From NCBI GenBank assembly GCA_016706565.1, contig JADJJI010000003.1:678903-742902 (forward strand): a DNA stretch of 64,000 nucleotides, read 5' to 3'. The position numbers were made by a program, and so were the translations under genes. The notes beneath the pieces are model-generated. The model searched no databases. It was given only the letters and a program-made list of their open reading frames with translations, and was not told the DNA's origin. Below, in pieces: positions 1 to 8,576 of the stretch. This DNA is from Piscinibacter sp. Its GTDB lineage: Bacteria; Pseudomonadota; Gammaproteobacteria; Burkholderiales; Burkholderiaceae_C. How positions within the stretch are numbered: position 1 is the first letter of the stretch; each line of letters opens with the position of its first letter.

Positions 1-283
1 AGTCGAGGATGTCGTCCATCGCGTTGATCAGGCCGTGGATCTGCTCGCGGTCGATCGGCGTGATGAAGGTCTTGTGCAGCAGGCGGTTCACCTCGGCGGT
101 GACGCGGTCGGCACTGCGTTCGGCGTTGCCGACCTCGTTGCCGTACTTCTCGCGCAGGGCCGGGTCGGCATAGTTCTGGATCAACAGGATGAATGCCCGG
201 GCACCTTCGACGATGTGGTTGCCGTGTTGATTGAACAGCTCGAAGAAATTGCCCTCACGCGGCAGCAGCTTGCCGAACAGCAT
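1..283 (-). CDS. DUF47 / PhoU-like phosphate transport regulator (partial)
   Basis: Only the N-terminal 94 or so residues lie in the window; the gene runs off the left edge. The protein opens MLFGKLLPREGNFFELFNQH and continues with a helical stretch ending in INAMDDILD. This is the characteristic beginning of DUF47 (YkaA/PhoU-like) proteins, cytoplasmic helical bundles that normally pair with a Pit low-affinity phosphate permease. Such a permease gene would be expected just outside the window. I chose the ATG at 283 because a GAGGGG sequence sits six bases upstream; an in-frame ATG two codons earlier (289) overlaps that site. The family call is recognition of the N-terminal motif, and the phosphate role is inferred from the family. 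Confidence 0.85.
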   Translation of the reverse strand, partial: MLFGKLLPREGNFFELFNQHGNHIVEGARAFILLIQNYADPALREKYGNEVGNAERSADRVTAEVNRLLHKTFITPIDREQIHGLINAMDDILD

Positions 284-365
284 CCTCATCCCCTCGTGTT
301 GTTGTCACGCGCATGTCATCCAACTGTCACGGGCGGGAGTGTAGCGCCCGCTCGAACGCGCGACC

Positions 366-719
366 TCAAGCCCGGAAGATGAAATAGACGGCGCCAACCA
401 GGCACAGCCCCGCCCACACGTAATCGAGCTTGAAGGGCTGGTGCATGAAGAACATCGCGAACGGCACGAACACCGCCAGCGTGATCACCTCCTGCATGAT
501 CTTCAGCTGCGCCAGCGAGATGCCACCGGCGTAACCGATGCGGTTGGCCGGCACCTGCAGCAGGTACTCGAACAGCGCGATGCCCCAGCTGATCAAAGCG
601 GCGGTGTACCAGGGCTTGTCGGCCAGGTTCTTCAGGTGGCCGTACCAGGCGAAGGTCATGAAGACATTCGAGGCCACCAGCAACGCAACGGTCTGCAGCG
701 GGATCGGAATGCTGTTCAT
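366..719 (-). CDS. DMT-family small membrane protein (DUF486)
   Basis: This 117-residue protein has four hydrophobic segments (about residues 5-25, 38-55, 66-90 and 97-115). It carries the motifs SNVFMTFAWYGHLK and RIGYAGGISLAQLKIMQEV, which mark the DUF486 branch of the drug/metabolite transporter superfamily. It is a single four-helix unit, the size of half a usual DMT protein, so it probably dimerises in the inner membrane. Its substrate is unknown. It lies just downstream of folK; its ATG (719) overlaps the folK stop (716-718), so the two are probably co-transcribed and translationally coupled. The family assignment is firm, the transport role is only inferred. Confidence 0.85.
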   Translation of the reverse strand: MNSIPIPLQTVALLVASNVFMTFAWYGHLKNLADKPWYTAALISWGIALFEYLLQVPANRIGYAGGISLAQLKIMQEVITLAVFVPFAMFFMHQPFKLDYVWAGLCLVGAVYFIFRA

Positions 720-1195
720 GGTTCGACCTTCTCGATGGGCTGATCACGTACCTGCGCCAGCAGCTCGGCCACTCTGCCGCGCCCCGGAATCTGCAGCTGC
801 GGCGCCAGCTCGGCCAAAGGCAGCAGCACGAAGGCGCGCTGGTGCAAACGCGGATGCGGCAGCGTCAACTCGGGCGTCTCCAGCGTGAGGCTGTCGTGCA
901 GCAGCAGATCGAGATCCAGCGTTCGCGGCGCGTTGCGGTACGGGCGTTCGCGGCCGTGGTCCCGCTCGATCGCCTGCAAGGCGTGCAGCAACTCGTGCGG
1001 CCCGAGCCCGGTGTCCAGCGCGGCCACGGCGTTCAGGTAGTCGGGTCCGCTCGATTCGATGGGCGCGCTGCGGTACAGCGATGACTGCCGCAACACGCGC
1101 GTGCCCGGCAGCGCCGCGAGCGCCAGCAACGCCGCCGCCAGGGCCGCCCGCGCATCGCCGAGGTTGGCGCCCAGGCCGATGTAGGCGACGTGCAT
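716..1195 (-). CDS. folK: 2-amino-4-hydroxy-6-hydroxymethyldihydropteridine diphosphokinase
   Basis: FolK transfers pyrophosphate from ATP to 6-hydroxymethyl-7,8-dihydropterin in cytoplasmic folate synthesis. The 159-residue product has the N-terminal YIGLGANLGD motif, the SSLYRSAP strand, and the signature segment RTLDLDLLLHDS followed by LPHPRLHQRAFVL, all in the usual order. I chose the ATG at 1195, which places the N-terminal strand right at the start. A longer frame upstream only translates the antisense of pcnB. The pcnB stop lies 16 bases upstream, so pcnB and folK form one unit, as in many Burkholderiales. Length is normal for the family. Confidence 0.96.
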   Translation of the reverse strand: MHVAYIGLGANLGDARAALAAALLALAALPGTRVLRQSSLYRSAPIESSGPDYLNAVAALDTGLGPHELLHALQAIERDHGRERPYRNAPRTLDLDLLLHDSLTLETPELTLPHPRLHQRAFVLLPLAELAPQLQIPGRGRVAELLAQVRDQPIEKVEP

Positions 1196-1211
1196 GGCTG
1201 CGCCAGCGGGC

Positions 1212-2756
1212 TCACTCTGCGGCGGGTGCCGCCGGTCCGGCTTCGCCTGCGCCGCCGCCGCCCGAGGGCTTGCGGCGTCGCCGGCGCTTCTTGCGCGCCG
1301 GGTCGGCACCCTCGGGTGCGCGCTCGCCGGCACCTTCACTCGAGACAGGCCCGCCGCGGGACGCGGCGCCGGATCCGCGCCGCGCATGGTCGCGCTCGCG
1401 AGCGACCTCCATCAAGGCGACACGCTCTTCGTCGCTGCCCAGCGAGTAGTCTTCCCACCACTCGGCCAACTCGGCGTCGATTTCGCCGGCGTCCGCACGC
1501 AGGCGCAGGAAGTCGAAGCCGGCGCGGAAGCGCGGCTGCTCGACCAGCGCGGCCACGGTATTTCCGAAGCGCCGCTCGAAGCGCGGCTGCATCATCCAGA
1601 TCTCGCGCATGTCGGCGGCCAGCTTGCCGCGGCCGGAGATGTCGCCGATGCGCGCGTCGAAGGCTGCTTCGATGGCCTGCTGCAACGCCGGGAAGGCCGG
1701 CTCGCCGGTCGCCTTGAGCTTGTTCCAGCGGTCGAGCACGTCGTGCCACAGCATGCACGCGAGCATGAAGCTCGGCGCCACCGGCTTGCCCTCGCCGACG
1801 CGCCGGTCGGTGTCGGCCAGGGCGAGCTGCACGAACTTCTCGCGGCCGTCGTGGCGGTGGGCCTCGTCGAGCGCCACGTCGAGCACCGGGAACACGCCGC
1901 GGTGCAGGCCCTGCTTGCGAAGTTCCTCGATGCTGGCCAGCGCATGGCCGGTCTGCAGCAGCTTGATCATCTCGTCGAAGGTGCGCGAGGCCGGCACGTT
2001 GTCGAGCAGCGCCGCCATCTCCTTGATCGGCGCTCGCGTCTTCGGCTCGATCTCGAAGCCCAGCTTGGCGGCGAACCGCACCACACGGATGATCCGCACC
2101 GGGTCTTCGCGGTAGCGCGCGACCGGGTCACCGATCATGCGCAGCAGCTTCTTCTTCGAGTCCTTGATGCCGCCGTGGTAGTCGATCACCACCTGGCGCT
2201 GCGGGTCGTAGTACATCGCGTTGACGGTGAAGTCGCGCCGCGCCGCGTCCTCGATTTGCGGGCCCCAGACGTTGTCGCGCAGCACACGGCCGCTGGCGTC
2301 GACCACGCTGGTCTTGCCGGCGAGTTCGCCTTTCGAGGTTTTCTCGTTGCCGGCCACCTGGTCGGCGCTGGCGTCGATCAGCGCACGGAAGGTCGAGACC
2401 TCGATCACCTCGTGATCGCGGCCTCGGCCGTAGACGACGTGCACGATGCGAAAGCGCCGGCCGATGATGAAGGCACGGCGGAACAGCGCCTTGACCTGCT
2501 CGGGCGTGGCATTGGTGGCCACGTCGAAGTCCTTCGGGCGAAGCGACAGCAGCAGGTCGCGCACCGCGCCGCCGACGATGTAGGCCTCGTGGCCCGCATC
2601 GGTGAGCGTCTTCACCACCTTGATGGCGCGTTCGTCGACGAGGCCGAGGTCGATGCCGTGCTCGGCCTGGGGCACCTCCACGCGTTTGCCCAGCGGCGTT
2701 CCGGCGGCTGTCTTGGGGGTCTTGCCCAGCAGCTTGTCGATGAATTTCTTGATCAT
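1212..2756 (-). CDS. pcnB: Poly(A) polymerase I
   Basis: PcnB adds 3' poly(A) tails to RNA, promoting decay by the degradosome. The 514-residue protein has the nucleotidyltransferase signature GGAVRDLLL (about residues 62-70) followed by the metal-binding DFDVATNA (76-83). The RNA-binding and head domains come next, including DFTVNAMYYD and EDPVRIIRVVRFAAKLGF. It ends in a very basic Lys/Arg tail (RKKRRRRRKPSG), typical of bacterial PcnB and useful in separating it from CCA-adding enzymes, which are shorter. The ATG at 2756 overlaps the stop of the upstream HAD gene by four bases (ATGA), implying coupled translation. Confidence 0.96.
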   Translation of the reverse strand: MIKKFIDKLLGKTPKTAAGTPLGKRVEVPQAEHGIDLGLVDERAIKVVKTLTDAGHEAYIVGGAVRDLLLSLRPKDFDVATNATPEQVKALFRRAFIIGRRFRIVHVVYGRGRDHEVIEVSTFRALIDASADQVAGNEKTSKGELAGKTSVVDASGRVLRDNVWGPQIEDAARRDFTVNAMYYDPQRQVVIDYHGGIKDSKKKLLRMIGDPVARYREDPVRIIRVVRFAAKLGFEIEPKTRAPIKEMAALLDNVPASRTFDEMIKLLQTGHALASIEELRKQGLHRGVFPVLDVALDEAHRHDGREKFVQLALADTDRRVGEGKPVAPSFMLACMLWHDVLDRWNKLKATGEPAFPALQQAIEAAFDARIGDISGRGKLAADMREIWMMQPRFERRFGNTVAALVEQPRFRAGFDFLRLRADAGEIDAELAEWWEDYSLGSDEERVALMEVARERDHARRGSGAASRGGPVSSEGAGERAPEGADPARKKRRRRRKPSGGGGAGEAGPAAPAAE

Positions 2757-3421
2757 TCGAAGAGTCTCAGGATGCGCCAGCCGCGCTCGCGCGCCACGGT
2801 TTCCAGCGCGGGCGTCGGGTTGGTCGCGACGGGGTCGGTGGCTCGCTCCAGCAGCGGCAGGTCGTTGGGCGAATCGCTGTACACGCTGATGCGCTTGAAG
2901 TCGCCCCAGTCATGCCCGCCCTCGGCCAGCCACTGGCTCACCCGCACGACCTTGCCTTCCCGGTAGCTCGGCGTGCCGGCGATGCGGCCCGTGATGGTAC
3001 CGCCTGGGCCTTGCTCGAGTCGCACGGCGATCAGCGCGTCGATGCCGAAGGCCCGCGCGATCGGCCCGGTGACGAAGTCATTGGTGGCGGTGACGAGCGC
3101 GATGCGGTCGCCGCGCGCCTGGTGCTCGCGCACCAGGGTCAGCGCCTGCGGGCGCAACGCCGGCTCGATCACCTCGCGCATGAACTGCGCATGCGCGGCC
3201 GCCGCCGCCGCCGGCCCGCGCTCGCGCAGCGGCTCGGTGGCGAAGGCGACGTAGGCGTGGATGTCGAGGCGGCCCGCCTTGTACTGGGCGTAGAACTCGT
3301 CGTTGCGGCGGCGGAACGTTGCCTCCTCGACCCAGCCGAGACGGATCAAGAACTCGCCCCAGGCGTGGTCGGAGTCCAGGGGAATCAGCGTGTCGTCGAG
3401 GTCGAACAGGCACAGGTTCAT
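2753..3421 (-). CDS. HAD-superfamily subfamily IB hydrolase (SerB-like phosphatase)
   Basis: The 222-residue cytoplasmic protein shows all HAD motifs. DLDDTLIPLDSD at the N-terminus holds the nucleophile Asp7 and acid/base Asp9. VTATNDF serves as motif II, a Lys in the REGKVVR segment as motif III, and YSDSPNDLPLL as the metal-binding motif IV. The helical cap between residues about 20 and 90 fits subfamily IB, which contains phosphoserine phosphatase and related enzymes. The exact substrate cannot be told from sequence. The start ATG (3421) overlaps the hda stop and its own stop overlaps the pcnB start, so it sits inside a coupled hda-HAD-pcnB-folK operon. A homologue in this position is common in Burkholderiales. 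Confidence 0.92.
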   Translation of the reverse strand: MNLCLFDLDDTLIPLDSDHAWGEFLIRLGWVEEATFRRRNDEFYAQYKAGRLDIHAYVAFATEPLRERGPAAAAAAHAQFMREVIEPALRPQALTLVREHQARGDRIALVTATNDFVTGPIARAFGIDALIAVRLEQGPGGTITGRIAGTPSYREGKVVRVSQWLAEGGHDWGDFKRISVYSDSPNDLPLLERATDPVATNPTPALETVARERGWRILRLFE

Positions 3422-4101
3422 ACAGCGCCCTCCTCGGCGAGCATCAGCTTGAGCATCGGCACGGTGATCGCGCGCTTGTTGGCCAGCGAGAAGCGATCGA
3501 GCCGCTCGAGCTGCGCCATCAGGGGCTGCAGGTTGCGTTCGAAGCGCGTCAGCAGGTAGTCCATCACCTCATCGGAAAGGAACACGCCACGTCGGTCGGC
3601 CTCGCGGCGCAGCGCGGCGCGCATCTCGGCTTCGGCCAGCGGCTGCAGCGCAAACACATGGCCCCAGCCCAGGCGCGTGCGCAGGTCCTCACGCAGCGGC
3701 AGGTCCACCGGCGGCACACGCCCAGCGGCCGCCACCGGGATGCCGAGCGTCGCTGCATCCACGAAGAGCGCAAAGGCAGCGTGCTGGCGGGCCTCGTCGA
3801 GTTCGTCGCAGTCGTCGATGACGACCAGTGACCAGGCTTCGTCCAGCTCCCAGGGCATGCGGTCGGAGGCCGCGAACCAGCCGCTGCGCTGACCTTGCTC
3901 GTGGGTGCGGCGCACCAGTGCGCGCAGCAGGTGCGTCTTGCCAGTGCCGCTGGCACCCCACAGGTACGAAACCGGTGCACCGGCGACGCCACCCAGGCGC
4001 AAGTGGGCCAGCGCGGCGCCGTTCGTGCCCGGCACGTAGCTATCGAAGCTCTGCTCGGGGCCCGCCCCGATCGCACCGATGGCCAGTGGAAGCTGCTTCA
4101 T
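3418..4101 (-). CDS. hda: DnaA regulatory inactivator Hda
   Basis: Hda works with the DNA-loaded beta clamp to stimulate ATP hydrolysis by DnaA and so prevents re-initiation. The 227-residue product starts MKQLPLAIG, where QLPL is the clamp-binding motif at the extreme N-terminus. The AAA+ core follows, with GASGTGKTHLL (about residues 49-59) as Walker A and LVVIDDCDEL as Walker B, then the arginine-finger and lid helices ending in a DnaA-like domain III. The frame is open far upstream only because of high GC; the ATG at 4101 is the one that yields the clamp motif. It overlaps the upstream permease stop by four bases. Confidence 0.95.
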   Translation of the reverse strand: MKQLPLAIGAIGAGPEQSFDSYVPGTNGAALAHLRLGGVAGAPVSYLWGASGTGKTHLLRALVRRTHEQGQRSGWFAASDRMPWELDEAWSLVVIDDCDELDEARQHAAFALFVDAATLGIPVAAAGRVPPVDLPLREDLRTRLGWGHVFALQPLAEAEMRAALRREADRRGVFLSDEVMDYLLTRFERNLQPLMAQLERLDRFSLANKRAITVPMLKLMLAEEGAV

Positions 4102-5159
4102 CCGCGGTAAAGAGGGCTCGCGAGGTAGGCCGCGCGCAGCCGGCGCACCGCCACCACGAGCAGCGCGCTGACCGGCAGCGCGATCAGCACGCCGACGAAA
4201 CCGAACAGGTGGCCGAAGGCGAGCAGCGCGAAGATCACCATCAGCGGGTCCATGCCGATGCGCTCCCCCACCAGCCGCGGCGTGAGGAACAGGCTCTCGA
4301 CCACCTGGCCGATGCCGAACACCACAGCAACGGCGATCACGCCGTACCAGCTGGCGAACTGCAGCAGCCCGGCCAGCAGCGCGAGCACCAGGCCCAGGCC
4401 GAAACCGAGGTAGGGAATGAAGATCGCCAGCCCGGTGAACACGCCCACCGGCAGCGCCAGGTCGAAGCGGAACAGCGCCAGCCCGATGCTGTAGAAGGCC
4501 GCCAGGATGAGCATCACCAGCAACTGCCCGCGCAGGTACTGGCCGAGCACGGCGTCGCATTCGTCGAGAAAACCTGTGACCTGCGCGTGCATGCGCGGCG
4601 GCACCAGCCCCTGCGTGCGCGCCACCAGCTGCGGCCAGTCGCTGAGCAGGTAGAACAGCACCACCGGCACCAGCACCAGGTTGCCGATCACCGCCAGCAC
4701 GATGCTGCCGCCGATGCGCGCCGAGCTCAGCGCCGTGGCCAGGCCGTCCTCGAAGTTGGCGTCGAGGTACTTCAGAACGAAAGCCTTGATGCCGGGGATG
4801 TCCAGCGCCACGTTGATGCCGAACTGCGCCAGCCACGGCGAGACGCTGCGGTTGAGCTTGTCGGCCAGGATCGGGATCTGCTCTCGCAGCAGCGGCAGTT
4901 CCTTCGAGATGATTGGCACGATCAGCAGCAGCACCGCGAGCACGGCGACGATGAACAGCACCTCGACACCCAGCACCGCCAGCAGGCGCGGGACGCGGCG
5001 AGCCGCCAGCCGCTCCACCGCGGGGTGCAGCGCATAGGCCAGCACCGCACCGACGATGAAAGGCGTGAGTACCGGCGCCAGCAGCCACAGCAGCAGGAAG
5101 GCAGCCAGCGCGAGGCCGGCCCAGGTGAGGCTGCGGCGTTGAGGGGGAGTGAGGTTCAT
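4098..5159 (-). CDS. AI-2E family (PerM-type) membrane permease
   Basis: The 353-residue inner-membrane protein has about eight hydrophobic segments: a pair at residues 13-50, one near 62-85, one near 150-172, and a cluster from 205 to 335. The motif FIPYLGFGLGLVLALLAGLLQ and the C-terminal VGERIGMDPLMVIFALLAFGHLFGFVG are the diagnostic parts of the AI-2E/PerM/YdiK family. A permease directly upstream of hda is a conserved arrangement in proteobacteria (purM-perM-hda), which supports the call. No substrate can be assigned. Members include the quorum signal exporter TqsA and proton antiporters, but this family-level spread prevents a firm role. Confidence 0.92.
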   Translation of the reverse strand: MNLTPPQRRSLTWAGLALAAFLLLWLLAPVLTPFIVGAVLAYALHPAVERLAARRVPRLLAVLGVEVLFIVAVLAVLLLIVPIISKELPLLREQIPILADKLNRSVSPWLAQFGINVALDIPGIKAFVLKYLDANFEDGLATALSSARIGGSIVLAVIGNLVLVPVVLFYLLSDWPQLVARTQGLVPPRMHAQVTGFLDECDAVLGQYLRGQLLVMLILAAFYSIGLALFRFDLALPVGVFTGLAIFIPYLGFGLGLVLALLAGLLQFASWYGVIAVAVVFGIGQVVESLFLTPRLVGERIGMDPLMVIFALLAFGHLFGFVGVLIALPVSALLVVAVRRLRAAYLASPLYRG

Positions 5160-5197
5160 GCGGCCGCGGATTCTACGTGGCGGCCCTGCGGCGGGCG

Positions 5198-6067
5198 TCA
5201 GTGCAGCCGCGGCGCGCCGCGACGGCGAAGCTCGGACAGGCGTGCGGTGATGGCCTGGCGGTCCTGCGCGTCACCGGCATGTTCGAGGTAGTCGGCCAGG
5301 TCGCCGACGGCGGCGGCCTCCTGGCCCAGTTCGGCGTAGGTCAGGCCGCGGTCACGCCGCTCTTCCCAGGCCTGCGGCAGCAGCACCACCAGCCGCTGCA
5401 GCACCGCCATCAGGCGCGGCCAGTCTTCGGCGCTGCGGTGGATCTCCTTGAGGTTGCGCAGCATGCGCGCCACCACGTCGCGCGGCTGCGCCGCCTGCAG
5501 GAACAGGCCCAGCGGCGCGTCGAACTCGCCGAGCAGGCCGCGGTTGCGCTTGTAGGGCAGCAGCAGGTCGTCGAGTTCCTCGCGCGACAGCGAATGGCCG
5601 GTGAACGGATCGATCACCACCTCGCCCTGCGGCATCTTCAGCTTGACGAGGAAGTGGCCGGGGAACGACACCCCGCGTGCAGTCAGCCCGACTTGCGTGG
5701 CCAGCTCGATGTACAGCACCGCCAGCGTGATGGGAATGCCGCGCCGCGTGCTCAGCACGAGGTGCAGGTAGCTGTTGCCCGGGTCGTAGTAGTTGTTGAC
5801 GTTGCCGCCGAAGCCGAGTTCCTGGAAGAAGAAGCGGTTCAGCCAGCGAAGGCGCTGCACCGGCACCGCATCGGCGGGGATGCGTCGCTTCAGCCGGTCG
5901 GCCAGCGCATCGATCTCGGCCAGCACGGCCTGCGTGTCCAGGCCCGGGTACTCGTCCTGGGCGATCGCGGCGGCCGCCTCCACGAGGGGCAGGCTGGCAT
6001 CGTCCGCGACCAGCGACGTGAAGTAGTCGAGTGCGCTCGGTGCCTCGAAGTGGAGGGGGCCGGACAT
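5198..6067 (-). CDS. SirB1-type transglutaminase-like / tetratricopeptide protein
   Basis: The 289-residue protein has an N-terminal transglutaminase-like region containing LNRFFFQELGFGGNVNNYYD and STRRGIPITLAVLYIELA, then GVSFPGHFLVKL and EVVIDPFTG. A helical C-terminal part follows (about residues 185-275) that reads as tetratricopeptide-type repeats. This is the SirB1 architecture. The catalytic Cys of true transglutaminases is replaced here (the segment reads GIPITLAVL), as is usual in SirB1 proteins, so it is probably a binding or scaffold domain. The role is unknown. It lies ten bases downstream of murJ on the same strand and may be co-transcribed with it. Confidence 0.9.
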   Translation of the reverse strand: MSGPLHFEAPSALDYFTSLVADDASLPLVEAAAAIAQDEYPGLDTQAVLAEIDALADRLKRRIPADAVPVQRLRWLNRFFFQELGFGGNVNNYYDPGNSYLHLVLSTRRGIPITLAVLYIELATQVGLTARGVSFPGHFLVKLKMPQGEVVIDPFTGHSLSREELDDLLLPYKRNRGLLGEFDAPLGLFLQAAQPRDVVARMLRNLKEIHRSAEDWPRLMAVLQRLVVLLPQAWEERRDRGLTYAELGQEAAAVGDLADYLEHAGDAQDRQAITARLSELRRRGAPRLH

Positions 6068-6076
6068 GGTTTCAGT

Positions 6077-7633
6077 TTAGCCGCGGCGGATGAATTGTCG
6101 AAGTTTCAGCCCGGTGGCCAGCAGGCAGGCGAAGTACAGCGCGATGGCCGCGATCAGGCAGGCGGCGAGCAAGCCGACGCGCTGCCACGGCCGATCGTGC
6201 AGTCCGATCCAGTCGACTGCCTGCGCGGCCCAGGCCAGGAAGGCGCCGAGCAGGAGGCAGGCCAGCAGCACGCGCAGCGCGAAGGCCAGCCAGCCGGGCT
6301 CGGGCGTGTACAGGCCGGCGCGTCGCAGGCCGATGAAAAGCCACGCCGAATTGATGAGCGCCGCCACGCCGATCGACAGCGCCAGACCGGCATGCCCCAG
6401 CCACGGCACGAAGGCGAGGTTCATCAGCTGCGTGAGCACCAGCACGACAATGGCGATGCGCACCGGCGTGCGGATGTCCTGCCGCGCGTAGAAGCCCGGC
6501 GCAAGGATCTTCACGCCGATCAGCCCCATCAGCCCGACGCCGTAGCCCATCAGCGCCGTGGAGGTGCGCTCGACATCGCGTGCGGTGATCGCGCCGTAGT
6601 GGTACAGCACCGCCACCAGCGCCTGCGGGAACACCAGCAGCGCCACGGCGCAGGGCAGCGCCAGCAGCAGCACCAGGCGCAGGCCCCAGTCGAGCAGCCC
6701 CGAATAGCGCGCCGACTCGCCCTGTGCCTGCGCTGCCGAGAGCTGCGGCAGCAGCACCACGCCAAGCGCCACGCCGAGCAATGCCGTCGGGAACTCCATC
6801 AACCGGTCCGCATAGGTCAGCCAGGACACGGCGCCCACGCCCTGGTGCGAGGCGATCTGCGTGTTGATGAGCAGCGACAGCTGCGCCACCGACACACCCA
6901 GCAGCGCCGGCGCCATCTGCCTGAGCACGCGCAGCACGCCGGGGTGCTGGAAGGCCGAGCGCAACGCGCCCGGCGTCATACCCACGTGCGGCAGGCAACC
7001 GATGCGCAGCAGCGCGGGGATCTGTACCGCGAGCTGAAGCACGCCGCCGAGCATCACGCCGATCGCCAGCGCGTAGATCGGCTCGATGCCGTGCCGGCGC
7101 AGCACCGGGCTGAGCGCCCAGGCGGCGCCGATCACGCTCAGGTTCAGCAGCACCGGCGTGGCCGCCGGCAGGGCGAAGCGCTTCCAGGTGTTCAGGATGC
7201 CGGAGGAGAACGCGACCATCGACATGAAGCCGATGTAGGGGAACATCCAGCGCGTCATCACCACCGCACCGTCGAAGCGCTCCAGGCCAGAGGCCATCAG
7301 CCAGACGACCACCGGTGCGGCCACGATGCCGATGCCGCAAGTCGCCAGCAGTGCCCAGAACAGCACCGTCGCCACGGCATCGACGAGGCGGTGGGTGGTC
7401 TCGTCGCCTTCGCGCGCGCGGGTCTCGGCGAGGATCGGCACGAAGGCCTGCGAGAACGCACCCTCTGCGAACAGCCGTCGCAGCAGGTTCGGGATGCGGA
7501 AGGCGACCTGGAAGGCGTCCATCCATCCGCTGGCGCCGAAGGTGGCAGCCACGACCGCCTCGCGGGCCAGGCCGGTGATGCGGGAGGCGAGCGTGAACAG
7601 GGAGACGGTGGAGGCGGCCCGCAGCAGGTTCAT
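6077..7633 (-). CDS. murJ: Lipid II flippase MurJ
   Basis: MurJ moves lipid II across the inner membrane during peptidoglycan synthesis. The 518-residue product begins [19 protein letters not shown]. It has the conserved [35 protein letters not shown] and [11 protein letters not shown]-like ([15 protein letters not shown]) motifs of the family, with about 14 membrane segments spread over its length. The size and motif order match proteobacterial MurJ. It is divergently oriented to rpsT with 77 bases between the starts, an arrangement often seen in proteobacteria. The ATG at 7633 is the only start that keeps the intact first helix. Confidence 0.96.
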   Translation of the reverse strand: MNLLRAASTVSLFTLASRITGLAREAVVAATFGASGWMDAFQVAFRIPNLLRRLFAEGAFSQAFVPILAETRAREGDETTHRLVDAVATVLFWALLATCGIGIVAAPVVVWLMASGLERFDGAVVMTRWMFPYIGFMSMVAFSSGILNTWKRFALPAATPVLLNLSVIGAAWALSPVLRRHGIEPIYALAIGVMLGGVLQLAVQIPALLRIGCLPHVGMTPGALRSAFQHPGVLRVLRQMAPALLGVSVAQLSLLINTQIASHQGVGAVSWLTYADRLMEFPTALLGVALGVVLLPQLSAAQAQGESARYSGLLDWGLRLVLLLALPCAVALLVFPQALVAVLYHYGAITARDVERTSTALMGYGVGLMGLIGVKILAPGFYARQDIRTPVRIAIVVLVLTQLMNLAFVPWLGHAGLALSIGVAALINSAWLFIGLRRAGLYTPEPGWLAFALRVLLACLLLGAFLAWAAQAVDWIGLHDRPWQRVGLLAACLIAAIALYFACLLATGLKLRQFIRRG

Positions 7634-7645
7634 GGGTCGGGCGGA

Positions 7646-7674
7646 TTATAGGGAGCCGAACATCCTGCTATACT
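7646..7674 (+). promoter_or_regulatory. Probable extended -10 promoter of rpsT
   Basis: A TGC followed by TATACT (7666-7674) matches an extended -10 element, 36 bases before the rpsT ATG. The -35 position 17 bases upstream (7646-7651, TTATAG) is weak, as expected when the extended -10 compensates. The AT content stands out against the surrounding GC-rich DNA. It lies in the divergent gap between murJ and rpsT. Confidence 0.55.
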
Positions 7675-7710
7675 CGCGGTCTTTGCCCCACCCAGGACAG
7701 AAGCTACAGC

Positions 7711-8010
7711 ATGGCAACGTCATCCAAAGCCAAGAAGAAGACCGTTCGCATCGCGTCGGGCCGCAAGCGCGTCCGTCAGGACGTCAAGCTCAACGCCGCC
7801 AACACCGCGCTGCGCTCGAAGTTCCGCACCGTGATCAAGAACGTGCAGAAGGCCGTCACCGCCGGTGACAAGGCCAAGGCGACCGAGATCTTCCAGGCCG
7901 CCCAGAGCGTGATCGATTCCGTGGCCGACAAGGGCCTGTTCCACAAGAACAAGGCCGCTCGCCACAAGAGCCGCCTGTCGGCCAAGGTCAAGGCGCTCGC
8001 CGCGGCCTGA
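7711..8010 (+). CDS. rpsT: 30S ribosomal protein S20
   Basis: This 99-residue, strongly basic protein binds 16S rRNA in the small subunit. It begins [19 protein letters not shown] and ends [21 protein letters not shown]. Both segments are conserved in S20, and the predicted structure is three long helices. Unlike many homologues it lacks an early Ala-rich insert, but its length is normal. It is a single-gene transcription unit: an extended -10 promoter lies 36 bases upstream and a strong hairpin starts 24 bases downstream. S20 commonly represses its own translation, but no specific site is visible here. Confidence 0.98.
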   Translation: MATSSKAKKKTVRIASGRKRVRQDVKLNAANTALRSKFRTVIKNVQKAVTAGDKAKATEIFQAAQSVIDSVADKGLFHKNKAARHKSRLSAKVKALAAA

Positions 8011-8033
8011 TCAGATTCCTGGGATGGACAGCC

Positions 8034-8056
8034 AAGGGCCCGCACTGCGGGCCCTT
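8034..8056 (+). terminator. Intrinsic terminator after rpsT (bidirectional)
   Basis: A perfect ten-base-pair stem (AAGGGCCCGC paired with GCGGGCCCTT) with a three-base loop is followed by CGTCATTT. The U tract is weak. The hairpin lies between the convergent rpsT stop (8010) and DUF3579 stop (8059), so it could serve both. Confidence 0.75.
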
Positions 8057-8058
8057 CG

Positions 8059-8376
8059 TCATTTCAGGTCGCGCTGCGCACCAGCCTCGATGACCTGCAG
8101 GTGGTTGTCGCGGGCAAAGTGCATCACGAAGTCCCAGGCCATCGGCTCCACGCCGCGCAGGGCCTCGTTGACGAGGACGCACTTCACCCCGTCGACGACC
8201 CGCGGCACACAGTACGGCGAGTAACCGATGTAGGCGCCGATGCCGCCCTGCACGCCGTCGGGCCGGAAGCACGCCATCGCGCCGGCGAGCCGCTCGGCCC
8301 AGTCGCTCGGGCGGAAAGTCTTGCCCTCCAGCGTGAGGCCCTGGATATAGAACTCGCGGGGTGGGTTCTCGGACAT
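8059..8376 (-). CDS. DUF3579 domain protein
   Basis: The 105-residue protein begins MSENPPREFYIQGLTLEGK and contains FRPSDWAERLAGAM, GYSPYCVPRVVDGVKCVLV and MAWDFVMHFARDNHLQV. These are the conserved features of DUF3579, a small soluble family found mostly in Burkholderiales and often next to argD/argF, as here. Its function is unknown. I chose the ATG at 8376 because family members start there. The frame extends to a further ATG at 8508 but the extra 44 residues look like untranslated leader. Neither start has a good ribosome binding site. It diverges from argD across a 200-base gap. Confidence 0.82.
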   Translation of the reverse strand: MSENPPREFYIQGLTLEGKTFRPSDWAERLAGAMACFRPDGVQGGIGAYIGYSPYCVPRVVDGVKCVLVNEALRGVEPMAWDFVMHFARDNHLQVIEAGAQRDLK

Positions 8377-8464
8377 GGGGGGAGCGTCGTGCCGGGCCTG
8401 CAGCCACCAAGGCAGTTCCGCCCACAGCAGCCGTGTGTCGGCCGCCGGTATTGTGCCTTCACTG

Positions 8465-8479
8465 TGCTGCAGTGCAGCA
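8465..8479. promoter_or_regulatory. Perfect 15-base palindrome in the DUF3579/argD divergent gap
   Basis: TGCTGCAGTGCAGCA has two seven-base arms around a single central G. It lies 89 bases upstream of the chosen DUF3579 start and 98 bases upstream of argD. Perfect dyads of this length in a divergent promoter region usually bind a dimeric regulator. It does not resemble an ArgR box. A second short hairpin (GCCCC-TTC-GGGGC, 8521-8533) follows it, closer to argD. Confidence 0.4.
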
Positions 8480-8576
8480 AGCCTGATGCCTGGTTCGATC
8501 GCGCCCATGGAGCGTTATCGGCCCCTTCGGGGCGACCCTTAGAATCCCGGCTCGCCCTCGGTGCTGGAGAAACGCG

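Noticed and set aside
5177-7651. Plus-strand open frame of 824 codons opposite the SirB1 gene and murJ
   Set aside because: Antisense shadow; the minus strand has clear family motifs and the plus reading is a low-complexity Gln/Arg/His string.
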